Assembly (NCBI GenBank): GCA_020636405.1
Contig: JACJXW010000004.1
Location: 1,922,001 to 1,986,000 of the forward strand
Direction: 5' to 3'
DNA from: Lewinellaceae bacterium
GTDB lineage: Bacteria > Bacteroidota > Bacteroidia > Chitinophagales > Saprospiraceae
DNA: 64,000 nucleotides
Positions within the stretch are counted from its first letter, which is position 1; every line of letters begins with the position of its first letter. A model generated the notes under the pieces. The model saw only the letters and a program-made list of their open reading frames with translations, searched no databases and had not been told where the DNA came from. Made by a program: the position numbers and the translations under genes. Shown here piece by piece: positions 20,995-29,744 of this stretch.

Positions 20995-22194
20995 AAAGAG
21001 GTCTTCCGCGGAGATCAGGACCCGGTACGTACCAGGCGCAAAAGCCCCCATGAACCGGTTGCCACTGACATTGACAATGGGAACGGCAGTAGTGCCATCG
21101 GATGCTTCTACCGTAAATGTAGAACCAGGAATTAAAGCGGGGCCGGGAACGTGGTCCCCTTCACAGTTATCCGTTACGGATACCTCAAAGAAGATCATAG
21201 CCGGGCCCTGGCTACAGGGATCCAGGTTGGTCACGATATCCTGAGAAGGATAGACGATGATAGGAGCCCAGGCATCGGCGTCACAAGGGCTGGACGGAGG
21301 AAGCGTCAATTGCCAGGCCAGGTCAAAGGTCCCGGAACCGGAAGAGAAGGCTTCCTGCACCCTGTAGACGCGTTGTTCTGTGCCCGTGTCGTTTATCCAG
21401 GTAGCAATTTCATTATCCGGGTCATCGAGACAAACAATCTCATTGACTCCCGGACAAGCGCCGCCCCAGGCCACACGGTGGCGGGAATCGTAGTTATCCG
21501 TAGGCGTGCTCATTTCAATGGTGGCGCCTGCCGGTACATCGATGTAGAAAATGCGATCTGCGGAAGCATTGAGGCAGCTGACACCCGCAATATCGTTACT
21601 ATAGCCTACAGTAGTAGCGCTATACGGGCTGGTCAGTGTGGCCAGGTCCTGTGCATTGCTGCAGTTGTCTCCCACAGGCGGAATGAATTCCGTAACGGTA
21701 ACCGTGCCTGGGCAGGGGCTGTTCGGAGTAGGCCAGGTATCGATCAGAATGAAGTACGTGTTTCCGGCGGACACTGCTGCGGAGACGTTCTTGGAACTAG
21801 CGCTGCTGGAAATACCGGTCACACAGGTACCACCACTGGTGGGGCAGCCATTGTATACCGAGATCTGCGTCCAGGTCTGTCCGGAGTATGCCACATTGAT
21901 GAACATGTTGGAAGCCGGAGTGAAGGTAAACAGAGCTTCATTCCCGCCATAATAACTGGAAGTAACCGGGCTGCAAACGGCGGCATTAGTGGAAGTAATG
22001 TCGTTGCCTCCACAAACCGGGGCTCCGCTGTAAGGCAGAGAGCTGATCACGGTAGCATTAGGGCAGGTAGTCGCGCCAAGCTGATAGGAGCTAAAAAATC
22101 CTATCGCCAACAGAATTGCCCAACATCGGGCAAATTTTGTTATCGCCCTGCCCACAAGGGGAGGGAGAACAAATGTAAAATTCGTTTTTTCCAT
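15754..22194 (-). CDS. Giant T9SS surface protein 1 (HYR-like, dockerin-like, cohesin-like, type A sorting domain)
   Basis: 2146 residues. The N-terminus has a hydrophobic signal segment (AILLAIGFFSSYQLGA). The unique first ~400 residues hold two Cys-containing beta domains (PNATVISSLPYSG; NCSNAQDL). From ~400 on, the protein matches its neighbour almost exactly: many Cys-rich HYR/Ig-like repeats (ATDNCDDNVSISFVD), an SdrB-like domain (about 1740), a dockerin-like Ca-binding motif (DVNNSKSITTLDLIQLRK, about 1825), a cohesin-like domain (about 1925-2055) and a type A T9SS sorting domain (NTPNPFKGETLVGFNLP, then DVTGRVLK and YTATKKMIIIE). It should be displayed on the cell surface, perhaps for adhesion or matrix building. 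It has its own promoter and terminator. Confidence 0.9.
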   Translation of the reverse strand: MEKTNFTFVLPPLVGRAITKFARCWAILLAIGFFSSYQLGATTCPNATVISSLPYSGAPVCGGNDITSTNAAVCSPVTSSYYGGNEALFTFTPASNMFINVAYSGQTWTQISVYNGCPTSGGTCVTGISSSASSKNVSAAVSAGNTYFILIDTWPTPNSPCPGTVTVTEFIPPVGDNCSNAQDLATLTSPYSATTVGYSNDIAGVSCLNASADRIFYIDVPAGATIEMSTPTDNYDSRHRVAWGGACPGVNEIVCLDDPDNEIATWINDTGTEQRVYRVQEAFSSGSGTFDLAWQLTLPPSSPCDADAWAPIIVYPSQDIVTNLDPCSQGPAMIFFEVSVTDNCEGDHVPGPALIPGSTFTVEASDGTTAVPIVNVSGNRFMGAFAPGTYRVLISAEDLFGNARQEDFEITVLQDAPPPTNLLCNTNVNATLNGDCQRFITPDMVLEGSFGCANESDFRVNIVNDDDPTNGNILDGCGQFIYEVTYVGAGITGPSQGGAQQTVTFNGFGSGPFASGNWTVEEVIGSGGAGAVAEVTFTNTTLTLATLTTDYVLASIVIPMDGNLSFDWSYNGADPNFDFFLIDLNGGNILNQTNAASGSFGQDVEAGWALVFTVNDDDLLPVGAATPSTATITNFTFSTVGDADPNAPSFPFFNFEDCWGYITGEDKAAPDLDCPSNTSTGATVFDCYTTTGTLEAGDLQMDPTNFSCFLDGGGTTSSIDAGQHYYDLIPFQVDRTDYYTILVSDDFGSTIDESAIAIFAGGYSPSNPCENIIAFTDEPIDDVVPPLANDEPFLRLSLPLIAGQTYYLWITSDDDIAGPAGSGDYTVDICPDGDGRVGLFQSSTVLNPLTWEPMVITNNQLWPRRDVAATLDLYCGDFDLIFNNPASLAITGAATATDNCDDNVSISFVDTYTSAGDCAPIIITRTFTAVDDKGNTSTCTQTITLNRPDDLDVEFPARTVPIECDEQFATLPNGNPHPSVTGYPFIVTVSGIFDLADDYCNIGASFVDRAPVNVCAGAFKFVRDWTVIDWCDGDNIAVDAQVIKVGDYTAPAVTCPAQTVYSTSPFSCTGSFSVPLPTVTDNCSEYEVHTEIVTEVEVEVTNQYGIVTGTRTDTVVVRVIAWNAPTRLVSGIPAGNHYFRYTVEDDCGNTTVKYCPFTVADLIEPTASCDDNLHVSIGGGDASYVGPLANVRTRLYATDINEGSNDNCAIDRIEVRRNKFNILTYNCGSGFSNWGPYVDFFCCDVGETITIEMRVIDKAGNINTCWLDIVPEEKARPYCYAPAPRSVACDALPYSFDPLDTLQLQQLFGDATSEDNCGSYERELPPVPDLECGSGTVIRRFRAIDVNGNESVNFCQQVITITEVHNFEIKFPADAEAVCGVADPDSVIYEEIGCDLLAVNHTDEFFSASGDECYKIFRKWKVINWCQYDGQDDQPLVIGRDEDCDGAPGDEAVWVLHRPGGFNYIDRDDDETEPNNVPLAFQNICNGIDDFWRKVDYDGGYYQYTQIIKVYDDIDPEISSTPEDFCSYDNVTCTGLVNLDFQIDENCTPDDLTIKVFLDAGADGTIDFNLQDLTDGAFDDFTLTGTYPDYTLSGRFPIGCHAFEVHVEDGCGNVNSELLDFCVVDCKAPSPVCINGLAIELMPVDLNGDDVPDEGRMAIWASDFVVSPMGDCTGPVKYSINRAGDAPNVDSTGIVLTCADTGTLVVEIWAYDGAGNSDFCETYILVQDNMNLCGPGPLTVGASGAINTEEDMAVQNVEVSLSGQTSMTMATAADGEYEFAGLQEGYDYTVTPQLNSNYLNGVSTFDLVLISKHILGVQPLGSPYKMIAADVNNSKSITTLDLIQLRKLILSIDTEFGNNTSWRFVEAAYQFPNASNPWFEEFPEVVNINNLPGTGINGADFVAVKIGDVNGDAEANALMGVSGRTFAGTFALNVEEAEVKAGGEYTVAFTAADVASIEGYQATLVFDNSALELVDIISGVATEENFGLAYASEGLITTSWNGKAADNSVMFSLVFRAKADAQLSELLSASSRVTKAEAYRTNGDYQGVAVTFSGKAATAASFELYQNTPNPFKGETLVGFNLPVDDTVTLTVSDVTGRVLKLVRVDGVKGYNNVVLNANDLPAAGVLYYTVETSEYTATKKMIIIE

Positions 22195-22432
22195 AAGATC
22201 ACGATTTGTTTGAAGAATTGTTTTGTTTAAAGAATCCAGGTCCAGTTGCTATTCTCCTGGCGGGCTCAAAATGCCATCACCAGGTTGAGTCGTATTTAGG
22301 TTGTCGTCGTATTATTTTAAAAAAAGGAAAACGAATCTTATCCGCGATTTCAAGGATAAATGACAGCGTCATCAGAGGCATTCCTCTGAATTTTTGATCA
22401 ATTGGGAGATGTAAGCAATAGATTAGGGGTTA
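22195..22432 (-). promoter_or_regulatory. 5' leader of giant surface protein 1
   Basis: A 238-base leader between the promoter and the start. The part next to the ATG (agatcacgatttgttt on the plus strand) is almost the same as before giant protein 2, although these stretches lie outside the 5.3-kb identity tract. A small hairpin (tcagagg/cctctga, 22372-22389) lies near the 5' end. There is no gene in the interval. Confidence 0.5.
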
Positions 22433-22461
22433 CAAAGGTATGGGTCTTTTTCTAATATCAA
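22433..22461 (-). promoter_or_regulatory. Promoter of giant surface protein 1
   Basis: On the minus strand TTG (22461-22459), an 18-base spacer and TACCTTTG (22440-22433) give a good fit to the Bacteroidota sigma-A promoter (TTTG-N17-23-TAnnTTTG). Confidence 0.6.
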
Positions 22462-22567
22462 TCTAACAAAGATAACAAAATTAATTCCTCGGCAAAACAG
22501 ACAGGTACAGCTTTTGTGACAAGTATGAAAAATGCTGGTTTATACATTGTACGATAACTCCTTTCAA

Positions 22568-25500
22568 AAATAAGAAAGAGCCAGGCAGCCCTTGCGGCCA
22601 CCTGGCTCTTCTCTTGTTCTATCCTATCGGAAGCTGATTATTCGATGATAATCATCTTCTTGGTAGCAGTGTATTCAGACGTCTCAACGGTGTAGTACAG
22701 TACTCCGGCCGCCGGCAGGTCGTTAGCGTTCAACACTACGTTGTTGTAACCCTTAACGCCGTCCACGCGGACCAGCTTCAGTACTCTGCCCGTTACGTCG
22801 CTTACCGTCAGCGTTACCGTGTCGTCAACCGGCAGGTTGAAGCCCACCAGCGTCTCACCCTTGAACGGGTTCGGCGTGTTCTGGTACAGCTCGAAGCTCG
22901 CTGCCGTGGCAGCCTTGCCCGAGAACGTTACCGCTACGCCCTGGTAGTCTCCATTGGTGCGGTAGGCTTCCGCCTTCGTGACCCGGGAGCTGGCGCTCAG
23001 CAATTCGCTCAGCTGTGCATCCGCCTTAGCGCGGAATACCAGGCTGAACATCACGCTGTTGTCCGCTGCCTTGCCGTTCCAGCTCGTGGTGATGAGCCCT
23101 TCGCTGGCGTACGCCAGGCCGAAGTTCTCTTCGGTAGCTACTCCACTGATAATGTCTACCAGTTCCAGGGCGCTGTTGTCGAACACCAGCGTGGCCTGGT
23201 AGCCTTCGATGGAAGCAACGTCCGCTGCCGTGAACGCTACAGTGTACTCACCGCCGGCCTTCACCTCAGCTTCTTCTACATTCAGGGCAAACGTGCCGGC
23301 AAACGTACGGCCACTAACACCCATCAGGGCGTTGGCCTCCGCATCGCCGTTCACATCGCCAATCTTCACAGCCACAAAGTCCGCTCCGTTGATGCCCGTG
23401 CCCGGAAGGTTGTTGATGTTCACCACTTCGGGGAACTCCTCAAACCATGGGTTCGATGCATTCGGGAACTGGTAGGCAGCTTCCACAAAGCGCCAGCTCG
23501 TGTTGTTGCCGAACTCCGTGTCGATCGACAGGATCAGCTTGCGCAGCTGGATCAGGTCAAGCGTCGTGATCGACTTGCTGTTGTTCACGTCGGCGGCGAT
23601 CATCTTGTACGGGCTGCCCAGCGGCTGCACGCCCAGGATGTGCTTGCTGATCAGTACCAGGTCGAACGTCGATACCCCGTTGAGGTAGTTCGAGTTCAAC
23701 TGCGGCGTAACCGTATAGTCATAGCCTTCCTGCAGGCCGGCAAACTCGTATTCGCCATCCGCTGCCGTGGCCATCGTCATGCTTGTCTGTCCGGACAGGC
23801 TCACCTCTACATTCTGCACTGCCATGTCTTCCTCGGTGTTGATCGCACCCGAAGCCCCTACCGTCAGCGGGCCAGGGCCGCACAGGTTCATGTTGTCCTG
23901 TACCAGGATGTAGGTCTCGCAGAAGTCGCTGTTGCCAGCTCCGTCGTATGCCCAGATCTCAACCACCAGCGTGCCCGTGTCGGCGCACGTCAGTACGATG
24001 CCCGTAGAGTCTACGTTCGGCGCATCGCCCGCGCGGTTGATCGAGTACTTCACAGGGCCCGTGCAGTCGCCCATCGGCGATACTACAAAGTCGCTCGCCC
24101 AGATCGCCATGCGGCCTTCATCCGGTACATCGTCCCCATTCAGGTCTACCGGCATCAGCTCGATAGCCAGGCCGTTGATGCATACCGGCGACGGCGCCTT
24201 GCAGTCTACCACACAGAAGTCCAGCAGCTCGCTGTTCACGTTGCCGCAGCCATCTTCTACGTGTACTTCGAAGGCGTGGCAGCCGATCGGGAAGCGCCCG
24301 CTCAGCGTATAGTCCGGATAGGTGCCCGTCAGCGTGAAGTCGTCAAACGCTCCATCCGTCAGGTCCTGAAGGTTGAAGTCGATCGTGCCGTCAGCGCCGG
24401 CATCCAGGAATACCTTGATCGTCAGGTCGTCCGGAGTACAGTTCTCGTCGATCTGGAAGTCCAGGTTCACCAGGCCGGTGCACGTTACGTTGTCGTAAGA
24501 GCAGAAGTCCTCAGGCGTGGAGCTGATCTCCGGGTCGATGTCGTCGTATACCTTGATGATCTGAGTGTACTGGTAGTAACCGCCATCGTAGTCCACCTTG
24601 CGCCAGAAGTCATCGATGCCGTTGCAGATGTTCTGGAAGGCCAGCGGTACGTTGTTCGGCTCGGTCTCGTCGTCATCGCGGTCGATGTAGTTAAACCCGC
24701 CCGGGCGGTGCAGTACCCATACTGCTTCGTCGCCAGGGGCGCCGTCGCAGTCCTCATCGCGGCCGATAACCAGCGGCTGGTCATCCTGCCCGTCATACTG
24801 GCACCAGTTGATCACCTTCCACTTGCGGAAGATCTTGTAGCACTCGTCTCCGGAGGCGGAGAAGAACTCGTCGGTATGGTTCACGGCCAACAGGTCGCAG
24901 CCGATCTCTTCGTAAATTACGCTATCCGGGTCTGCTACGCCGCATACGGCCTCAGCATCCGCCGGGAACTTGATCTCAAAGTTGTGTACCTCCGTGATCG
25001 TGATCACCTGCTGGCAGAAGTTCACGCTCTCGTTGCCGTTCACGTCGATGGCGCGGAAGCGGCGGATAACCGTGCCGGAGCCACACTCCAGGTCCGGTAC
25101 CGGCGGCAGTTCGCGCTCGTAAGAACCGCAGTTGTCCTCAGAGGTAGCATCGCCAAACAGCTGCTGCAGCTGAAGTGTATCCAGCGGGTCAAAGCTGTAG
25201 GGCAGTGCATCGCAGGCAACGCTTCTCGGAGCCGGCGCGTAGCAGTACGGGCGGGCCTTCTCTTCCGGTACGATGTCCAGCCAGCAGGTGTTGATGTTGC
25301 CGGCCTTGTCGATGACGCGCATCTCGATCGTGATCGTTTCGCCTACGTCACAGCAGAAGAAGTCTACATACGGGCCCCAGTTGGAGAAGCCGCTGCCGCA
25401 GTCGTAAGTCAGGATGTTGAACTTGTTACGGCGCACTTCGATCCGGTCGATGGCACAGTTGTCGTTCGAACCTTCATTGATGTCCGTAGCGTAGATCCGC

Positions 25501-27878
25501 GTGCGTACGTTGGCCAGAGGCCCTACGTAGCTGGCATCGCCACCGCCGATGGATACATGCAGGTTGTCGTCACAAGAAGCCGTCGGCTCGATCAGGTCCG
25601 CTACCGTGAACGGGCAGTATTTAACCGTCGTATTGCCGCAGTCGTCCTCTACTGTATAGCGGAAGTAGTGGTTGCCGGCAGGGATGCCGCTTACCAGGCG
25701 CGTCGGGGCGTTCCACGCAATTACGCGGACAACTACCGTATCCGTGCGCGTGCCGGTAACGATGCCGTACTGGTTCGTTACTTCTACTTCTACTTCTGTT
25801 ACGATCTCCGTGTGTACTTCGTACTCAGAGCAGTTGTCCGTTACCGTCGGCAGCGGCACAGAGAAGCTGCCGGTGCAGGAGAACGGGCTGGTCGAGTATA
25901 CCGTCTGGGCAGGGCAGGTAACTGCCGGGGCAGTGTAGTCCCCTACTTTGATCACCTGTGCGTCAACGGCGATGTTGTCACCGTCGCACCAGTCGATCAC
26001 CGTCCAGTCGCGCACGAACTTGAACGCGCCGGCACAGACGTTAACCGGGGCGCGGTCTACAAAGCTCGCGCCGATGTTGCAGTAGTCGTCGGCAAGGTCA
26101 AAAATACCGCTTACCGTTACGATGAACGGGTAGCCCGATACGCTCGGGTGCGGGTTGCCGTTGGGCAGCGTAGCGAACTGCTCGTCGCACTCGATCGGAA
26201 CCGTACGTGCAGGGAACTCTACGTCCAGGTCGTCCGGGCGGTTCAGCGTGATCGTTTGCGTGCACGTGCTCGTGTTGCCTTTGTCGTCAACAGCCGTGAA
26301 TGTACGCGTGATGATGATCGGCGCACAGTCGCCGGCGGAAGTATAGGTGTCAACAAAGCTGATGCTCACGTTGTCATCACAGTTGTCCGTTGCAGTAGCA
26401 GCGCCCGTGATGGCCAGGCTGGCAGGGTTGTTGAAGATCAGGTCAAAGTCACCGCAGTACAGGTCCAGCGTAGCGGCTACGTCGCGGCGCGGCCACAGCT
26501 GGTTGTTGGTGATCACCATCGGCTCCCACGTCAGCGGGTTCAGTACCGTAGAGGACTGGAACAGGCCTACCCGGCCGTCGCCGTCGGGGCAGATATCTAC
26601 CGTGTAATCGCCAGAACCGGCAGGGCCGGCAATATCGTCGTCAGACGTAATCCACAGGTAGTACGTCTGCCCGGCGATCAGCGGAAGGCTCAGGCGAAGG
26701 AACGGCTCGTCGTTGGCCAGCGGCGGAACAACGTCGTCGATCGGCTCATCCGTGAACGCGATGATGTTCTCGCAGGGGTTCGACGGAGAGTAGCCGCCGG
26801 CGAAGATCGCAATGGCGCTCTCGTCAATCGTAGAGCCAAAGTCGTCAGATACCAGGATAGTATAGTAGTCCGTGCGGTCTACCTGGAACGGGATCAGGTC
26901 GTAGTAGTGCTGGCCTGCATCGATGCTCGACGTCGTGCCGCCTCCATCGAGGAAGCAAGAGAAGTTCGTCGGGTCCATTTGAAGGTCGCCCGCTTCCAGC
27001 GTACCGGTGGTGGTGTAGCAGTCAAAGACTGTTGCGCCGGTAGAAGTGTTCGACGGGCAGTCCAGGTCAGGTGCTGCCTTGTCTTCGCCGGTGATGTAGC
27101 CCCAGCAGTCTTCAAAGTTGAAGAACGGGAAGCTCGGTGCGTTCGGGTCGGCGTCGCCAACGGTGGAGAAGGTGAAGTTGGTGATCGTCGCCGTGCTGGG
27201 CGTAGCAGCGCCGACCGGCAGCAGGTCATCGTCATTCACGGTAAATACCAGTGCCCAGCCAGCTTCAACATCCTGGCCGAAAGAACCGGAAGCGGCGTTG
27301 GTCTGGTTCAGGATATTACCCCCATTGAGGTCGATGAGGAAGAAGTCGAAGTTCGGATCGGCGCCGTTGTAGCTCCAGTCGAAGCTCAGGTTGCCGTCCA
27401 TTGGAATGACGATAGAAGCCAGGACGTAGTCCGTGGTCAGCGTAGCCAGTGTCAGCGTCGTATTGGTGAAAGTCACTTCTGCAACTGCGCCGGCGCCGCC
27501 GGAGCCAATAACCTCTTCCACCGTCCAGTTGCCGGAAGCGAACGGGCCGCTGCCGAAGCCGTTGAACGTTACGGTTTGCTGAGCGCCGCCCTGAGAAGGG
27601 CCGGTTATGCCGGCGCCAACGTAGGTCACCTCGTAGATGAACTGGCCGCAGCCGTCGAGGATGTTGCCGTTGGTCGGGTCGTCGTCGTTGACGATGTTCA
27701 CGCGGAAGTCCGACTCATTGGCACAGCCAAAGCTGCCTTCCAGCACCATGTCCGGAGTGATGAAGCGCTGGCAGTCGCCGTTCAGCGTAGCGTTGACGTT
27801 GGTGTTGCAAAGCAGGTTGGTCGGAGGAGGAGCGTCCTGCAGGACCGTGATTTCAAAGTCTTCCTGGCGGGCATTGCC
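22568..27878. repeat. Copy 2 of the 5.3-kb near-identical repeat (C-terminal tract of giant protein 2)
   Basis: Direct repeat of 15684-20994. In the protein I see only three differences (T/S in HPSVxGYPF, L/I in RTRxYATD, N/D in ILTYxCGSG); most other differences are silent. Confidence 0.95.
22576..22610 (-). terminator. Rho-independent terminator of giant surface protein 2
   Basis: Identical to the terminator at 15692-15726: ten-base perfect stem, 15-nt loop, T-rich follow-up on the minus strand, 28 bases after the stop. Confidence 0.85.
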
Positions 27879-29744
27879 GGAGGCATCTTCGGCAGATATG
27901 GTTATTTTGTATGTACCGCCTGGCTCGAAGCTTCCCATAAAACGGTCACCGCCCAGAGAGGTTACCGTGGTAGGCGTAGAGCCGGCAGAAACACTTACGG
28001 TGTATTGAGCACCGGGGACCACGCTGGAGCCGGGGGTATGTTCTCCATCACAGTCATCGGTTACGGTGACTTCGAAGAACACCAGGGCTGCCCCCGCATT
28101 GCAGGGGTCAAGGTTCACGATAATATCCTGGGCAGGATATACGATGATGGGCGCCCAGTTGTCAGCATCACAGGGGCCGTTTGGGGGAGGTGGCCCGACG
28201 CCGCTTACCGCAAGGGTGAAGGCCCCTGAAGCGGTGCTGAATCCATCGACATAAATGTAGTAAGTAACACCAGCGGTGGATGCCCAGGTAATCTGTGATT
28301 GGGTGCCACAAAAATCGTCATTACCACCTATGCAAACCAGGCTACCACAGGAACCGGAATAAACGGCGATCTGAGTATCGAAGCTGGAGCCACAAAGAGA
28401 AGCCGTAATGTCGTTACCGGTTCCTGCTACGGTATACCAAACGCCACCACTGCTGCCATCGCCGCCGTCACCACAGGTGCCGGGGTCACTGTCGGATGCT
28501 GTGCTAGTACTGCCGTTGACCGAGGTATTTAGGGCAACTGGAATGGCATTGGCACAGTCGTCATTGGGCGGAGGCCCGGAAACGACCAGATTAAAGGCTC
28601 CTGAATTGGTGCCGAATCCATCGACATAAATGTAGTAGGTAATCCCACCGGTGGCCGTCCAGGAAACTTGAGAGTTGTTGCCCGGGCCACAGGCGCTAAA
28701 GTTGTCATCGTTGCCTGCTACACAAACCAGGCTTGCACAGCTACCTGAGTAGATGGCGATCTGGGTATCAAAGCTGGAACCGCAAAGAGATGCCGTAAGG
28801 GAACCTGAGCCCTGCACCGTATACCAAACGCCTCCACTGTTCCCATCGCCTCCACCACCGCAAGTAGGAGGGTTGCTGTCGGTTGCGGTAGAGGTATTGC
28901 CTGTCACCGGGGTGTTCAGGCTTAGGGCAATGGCATTGATGCAGTCGTCATTGGGCAGGCCTGGAGGCGAAACACAATTTTGCAGAGTCACCCCACAAGC
29001 GACATTCGTTATGGTTGGGACATCCGTATTATATTGCGGCAAGCTGTTCGCTCCCCCCATGCCCATACGAACAGCATGGTTTTCGTTCGGAGAACAATCG
29101 ACTACATCACAAGCGGCGCCGTCATCGTCGAATTTATAATAGGCCACCAGTCCTGTTTCATTACCCGTCAACTCCGTATTCATTCCACTGGAGATCTGGG
29201 CTGCCGTCCGGGCTACCGTCCAGATCCGGAATTCATCGAGTTTGCCATTCAGGAAACGGCCGGTATAGGTGGAAGCCAACATGAAGGTGCCATTAGCAGT
29301 AAAGCTTCCTGTCCGGGCCACTGAATTGCTCAAAACGCCATTGATATATATCCGCATTTGACTGCCATCGTAAGTGGCTGCAATATGGGTCCAGGTATTG
29401 GCCGGCACTTGAGCGCCTGCATTCAGTTTTTGTGTTCCGGCACCGAATTGCAGGATAAATTGAGGCTCATTATTTGGCAGGATATCATCTCCAAAACGCA
29501 GTAAAGCAGCATCTGTAGATGCACCAATGGGTTCTTCTATTCCCCCAATCGAGGAAATAAATGGAAATACGGCCTGAAACTGGTCTACTTTCACCCAGGC
29601 CTCAATAGTGAGCTGAGTTCCAGTAAGGTTTAGCATTCCTGCATTCACCACATCATCCGTGCCATCAAAATCCATTGAAAAATTCTGCGCCGTTCCCCAA
29701 TACATGGAAAGGCACAAAGGGAGGAGTAAAAATAATCTTTTCAT
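22638..29744 (-). CDS. Giant T9SS surface protein 2 (LamG-like head, same tail as protein 1)
   Basis: 2368 residues. It begins with a signal peptide (MKRLFLLLPLCLSMYWGTAQ) and a LamG/concanavalin-type domain at about 22-215 (DDVVNAGMLNLTGTQLTIEA, then LNGKLDEFRIWTVARTAAQI). Two ~125-residue repeats starting NDDCxNAI and containing GVWYTV, SLCGSSFDTQIA and YYIYVDGF follow. At about 520 it enters a domain shared with protein 1 in diverged form, and from about 622 to the end it is nearly identical to protein 1, with the same HYR-like, dockerin-like, cohesin-like and type A sorting domains. The LamG head suggests glycan or matrix binding. It is upstream of protein 1 on the same strand but has its own leader and terminator, so it is probably a separate transcript. 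Confidence 0.9.
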   Translation of the reverse strand: MKRLFLLLPLCLSMYWGTAQNFSMDFDGTDDVVNAGMLNLTGTQLTIEAWVKVDQFQAVFPFISSIGGIEEPIGASTDAALLRFGDDILPNNEPQFILQFGAGTQKLNAGAQVPANTWTHIAATYDGSQMRIYINGVLSNSVARTGSFTANGTFMLASTYTGRFLNGKLDEFRIWTVARTAAQISSGMNTELTGNETGLVAYYKFDDDGAACDVVDCSPNENHAVRMGMGGANSLPQYNTDVPTITNVACGVTLQNCVSPPGLPNDDCINAIALSLNTPVTGNTSTATDSNPPTCGGGGDGNSGGVWYTVQGSGSLTASLCGSSFDTQIAIYSGSCASLVCVAGNDDNFSACGPGNNSQVSWTATGGITYYIYVDGFGTNSGAFNLVVSGPPPNDDCANAIPVALNTSVNGSTSTASDSDPGTCGDGGDGSSGGVWYTVAGTGNDITASLCGSSFDTQIAVYSGSCGSLVCIGGNDDFCGTQSQITWASTAGVTYYIYVDGFSTASGAFTLAVSGVGPPPPNGPCDADNWAPIIVYPAQDIIVNLDPCNAGAALVFFEVTVTDDCDGEHTPGSSVVPGAQYTVSVSAGSTPTTVTSLGGDRFMGSFEPGGTYKITISAEDASGNARQEDFEITVLQDAPPPTNLLCNTNVNATLNGDCQRFITPDMVLEGSFGCANESDFRVNIVNDDDPTNGNILDGCGQFIYEVTYVGAGITGPSQGGAQQTVTFNGFGSGPFASGNWTVEEVIGSGGAGAVAEVTFTNTTLTLATLTTDYVLASIVIPMDGNLSFDWSYNGADPNFDFFLIDLNGGNILNQTNAASGSFGQDVEAGWALVFTVNDDDLLPVGAATPSTATITNFTFSTVGDADPNAPSFPFFNFEDCWGYITGEDKAAPDLDCPSNTSTGATVFDCYTTTGTLEAGDLQMDPTNFSCFLDGGGTTSSIDAGQHYYDLIPFQVDRTDYYTILVSDDFGSTIDESAIAIFAGGYSPSNPCENIIAFTDEPIDDVVPPLANDEPFLRLSLPLIAGQTYYLWITSDDDIAGPAGSGDYTVDICPDGDGRVGLFQSSTVLNPLTWEPMVITNNQLWPRRDVAATLDLYCGDFDLIFNNPASLAITGAATATDNCDDNVSISFVDTYTSAGDCAPIIITRTFTAVDDKGNTSTCTQTITLNRPDDLDVEFPARTVPIECDEQFATLPNGNPHPSVSGYPFIVTVSGIFDLADDYCNIGASFVDRAPVNVCAGAFKFVRDWTVIDWCDGDNIAVDAQVIKVGDYTAPAVTCPAQTVYSTSPFSCTGSFSVPLPTVTDNCSEYEVHTEIVTEVEVEVTNQYGIVTGTRTDTVVVRVIAWNAPTRLVSGIPAGNHYFRYTVEDDCGNTTVKYCPFTVADLIEPTASCDDNLHVSIGGGDASYVGPLANVRTRIYATDINEGSNDNCAIDRIEVRRNKFNILTYDCGSGFSNWGPYVDFFCCDVGETITIEMRVIDKAGNINTCWLDIVPEEKARPYCYAPAPRSVACDALPYSFDPLDTLQLQQLFGDATSEDNCGSYERELPPVPDLECGSGTVIRRFRAIDVNGNESVNFCQQVITITEVHNFEIKFPADAEAVCGVADPDSVIYEEIGCDLLAVNHTDEFFSASGDECYKIFRKWKVINWCQYDGQDDQPLVIGRDEDCDGAPGDEAVWVLHRPGGFNYIDRDDDETEPNNVPLAFQNICNGIDDFWRKVDYDGGYYQYTQIIKVYDDIDPEISSTPEDFCSYDNVTCTGLVNLDFQIDENCTPDDLTIKVFLDAGADGTIDFNLQDLTDGAFDDFTLTGTYPDYTLSGRFPIGCHAFEVHVEDGCGNVNSELLDFCVVDCKAPSPVCINGLAIELMPVDLNGDDVPDEGRMAIWASDFVVSPMGDCTGPVKYSINRAGDAPNVDSTGIVLTCADTGTLVVEIWAYDGAGNSDFCETYILVQDNMNLCGPGPLTVGASGAINTEEDMAVQNVEVSLSGQTSMTMATAADGEYEFAGLQEGYDYTVTPQLNSNYLNGVSTFDLVLISKHILGVQPLGSPYKMIAADVNNSKSITTLDLIQLRKLILSIDTEFGNNTSWRFVEAAYQFPNASNPWFEEFPEVVNINNLPGTGINGADFVAVKIGDVNGDAEANALMGVSGRTFAGTFALNVEEAEVKAGGEYTVAFTAADVASIEGYQATLVFDNSALELVDIISGVATEENFGLAYASEGLITTSWNGKAADNSVMFSLVFRAKADAQLSELLSASSRVTKAEAYRTNGDYQGVAVTFSGKAATAASFELYQNTPNPFKGETLVGFNLPVDDTVTLTVSDVTGRVLKLVRVDGVKGYNNVVLNANDLPAAGVLYYTVETSEYTATKKMIIIE

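Noticed and set aside
16756..21135. A 1459-codon plus-strand open frame opposite giant protein 1 (and 23640-28229 opposite protein 2)
   Set aside because: It is the antisense shadow of the real gene; the translation is dominated by Arg, Val, Ala and Tyr with no domain or signal, and its length follows from the biased codon use of the opposite strand.
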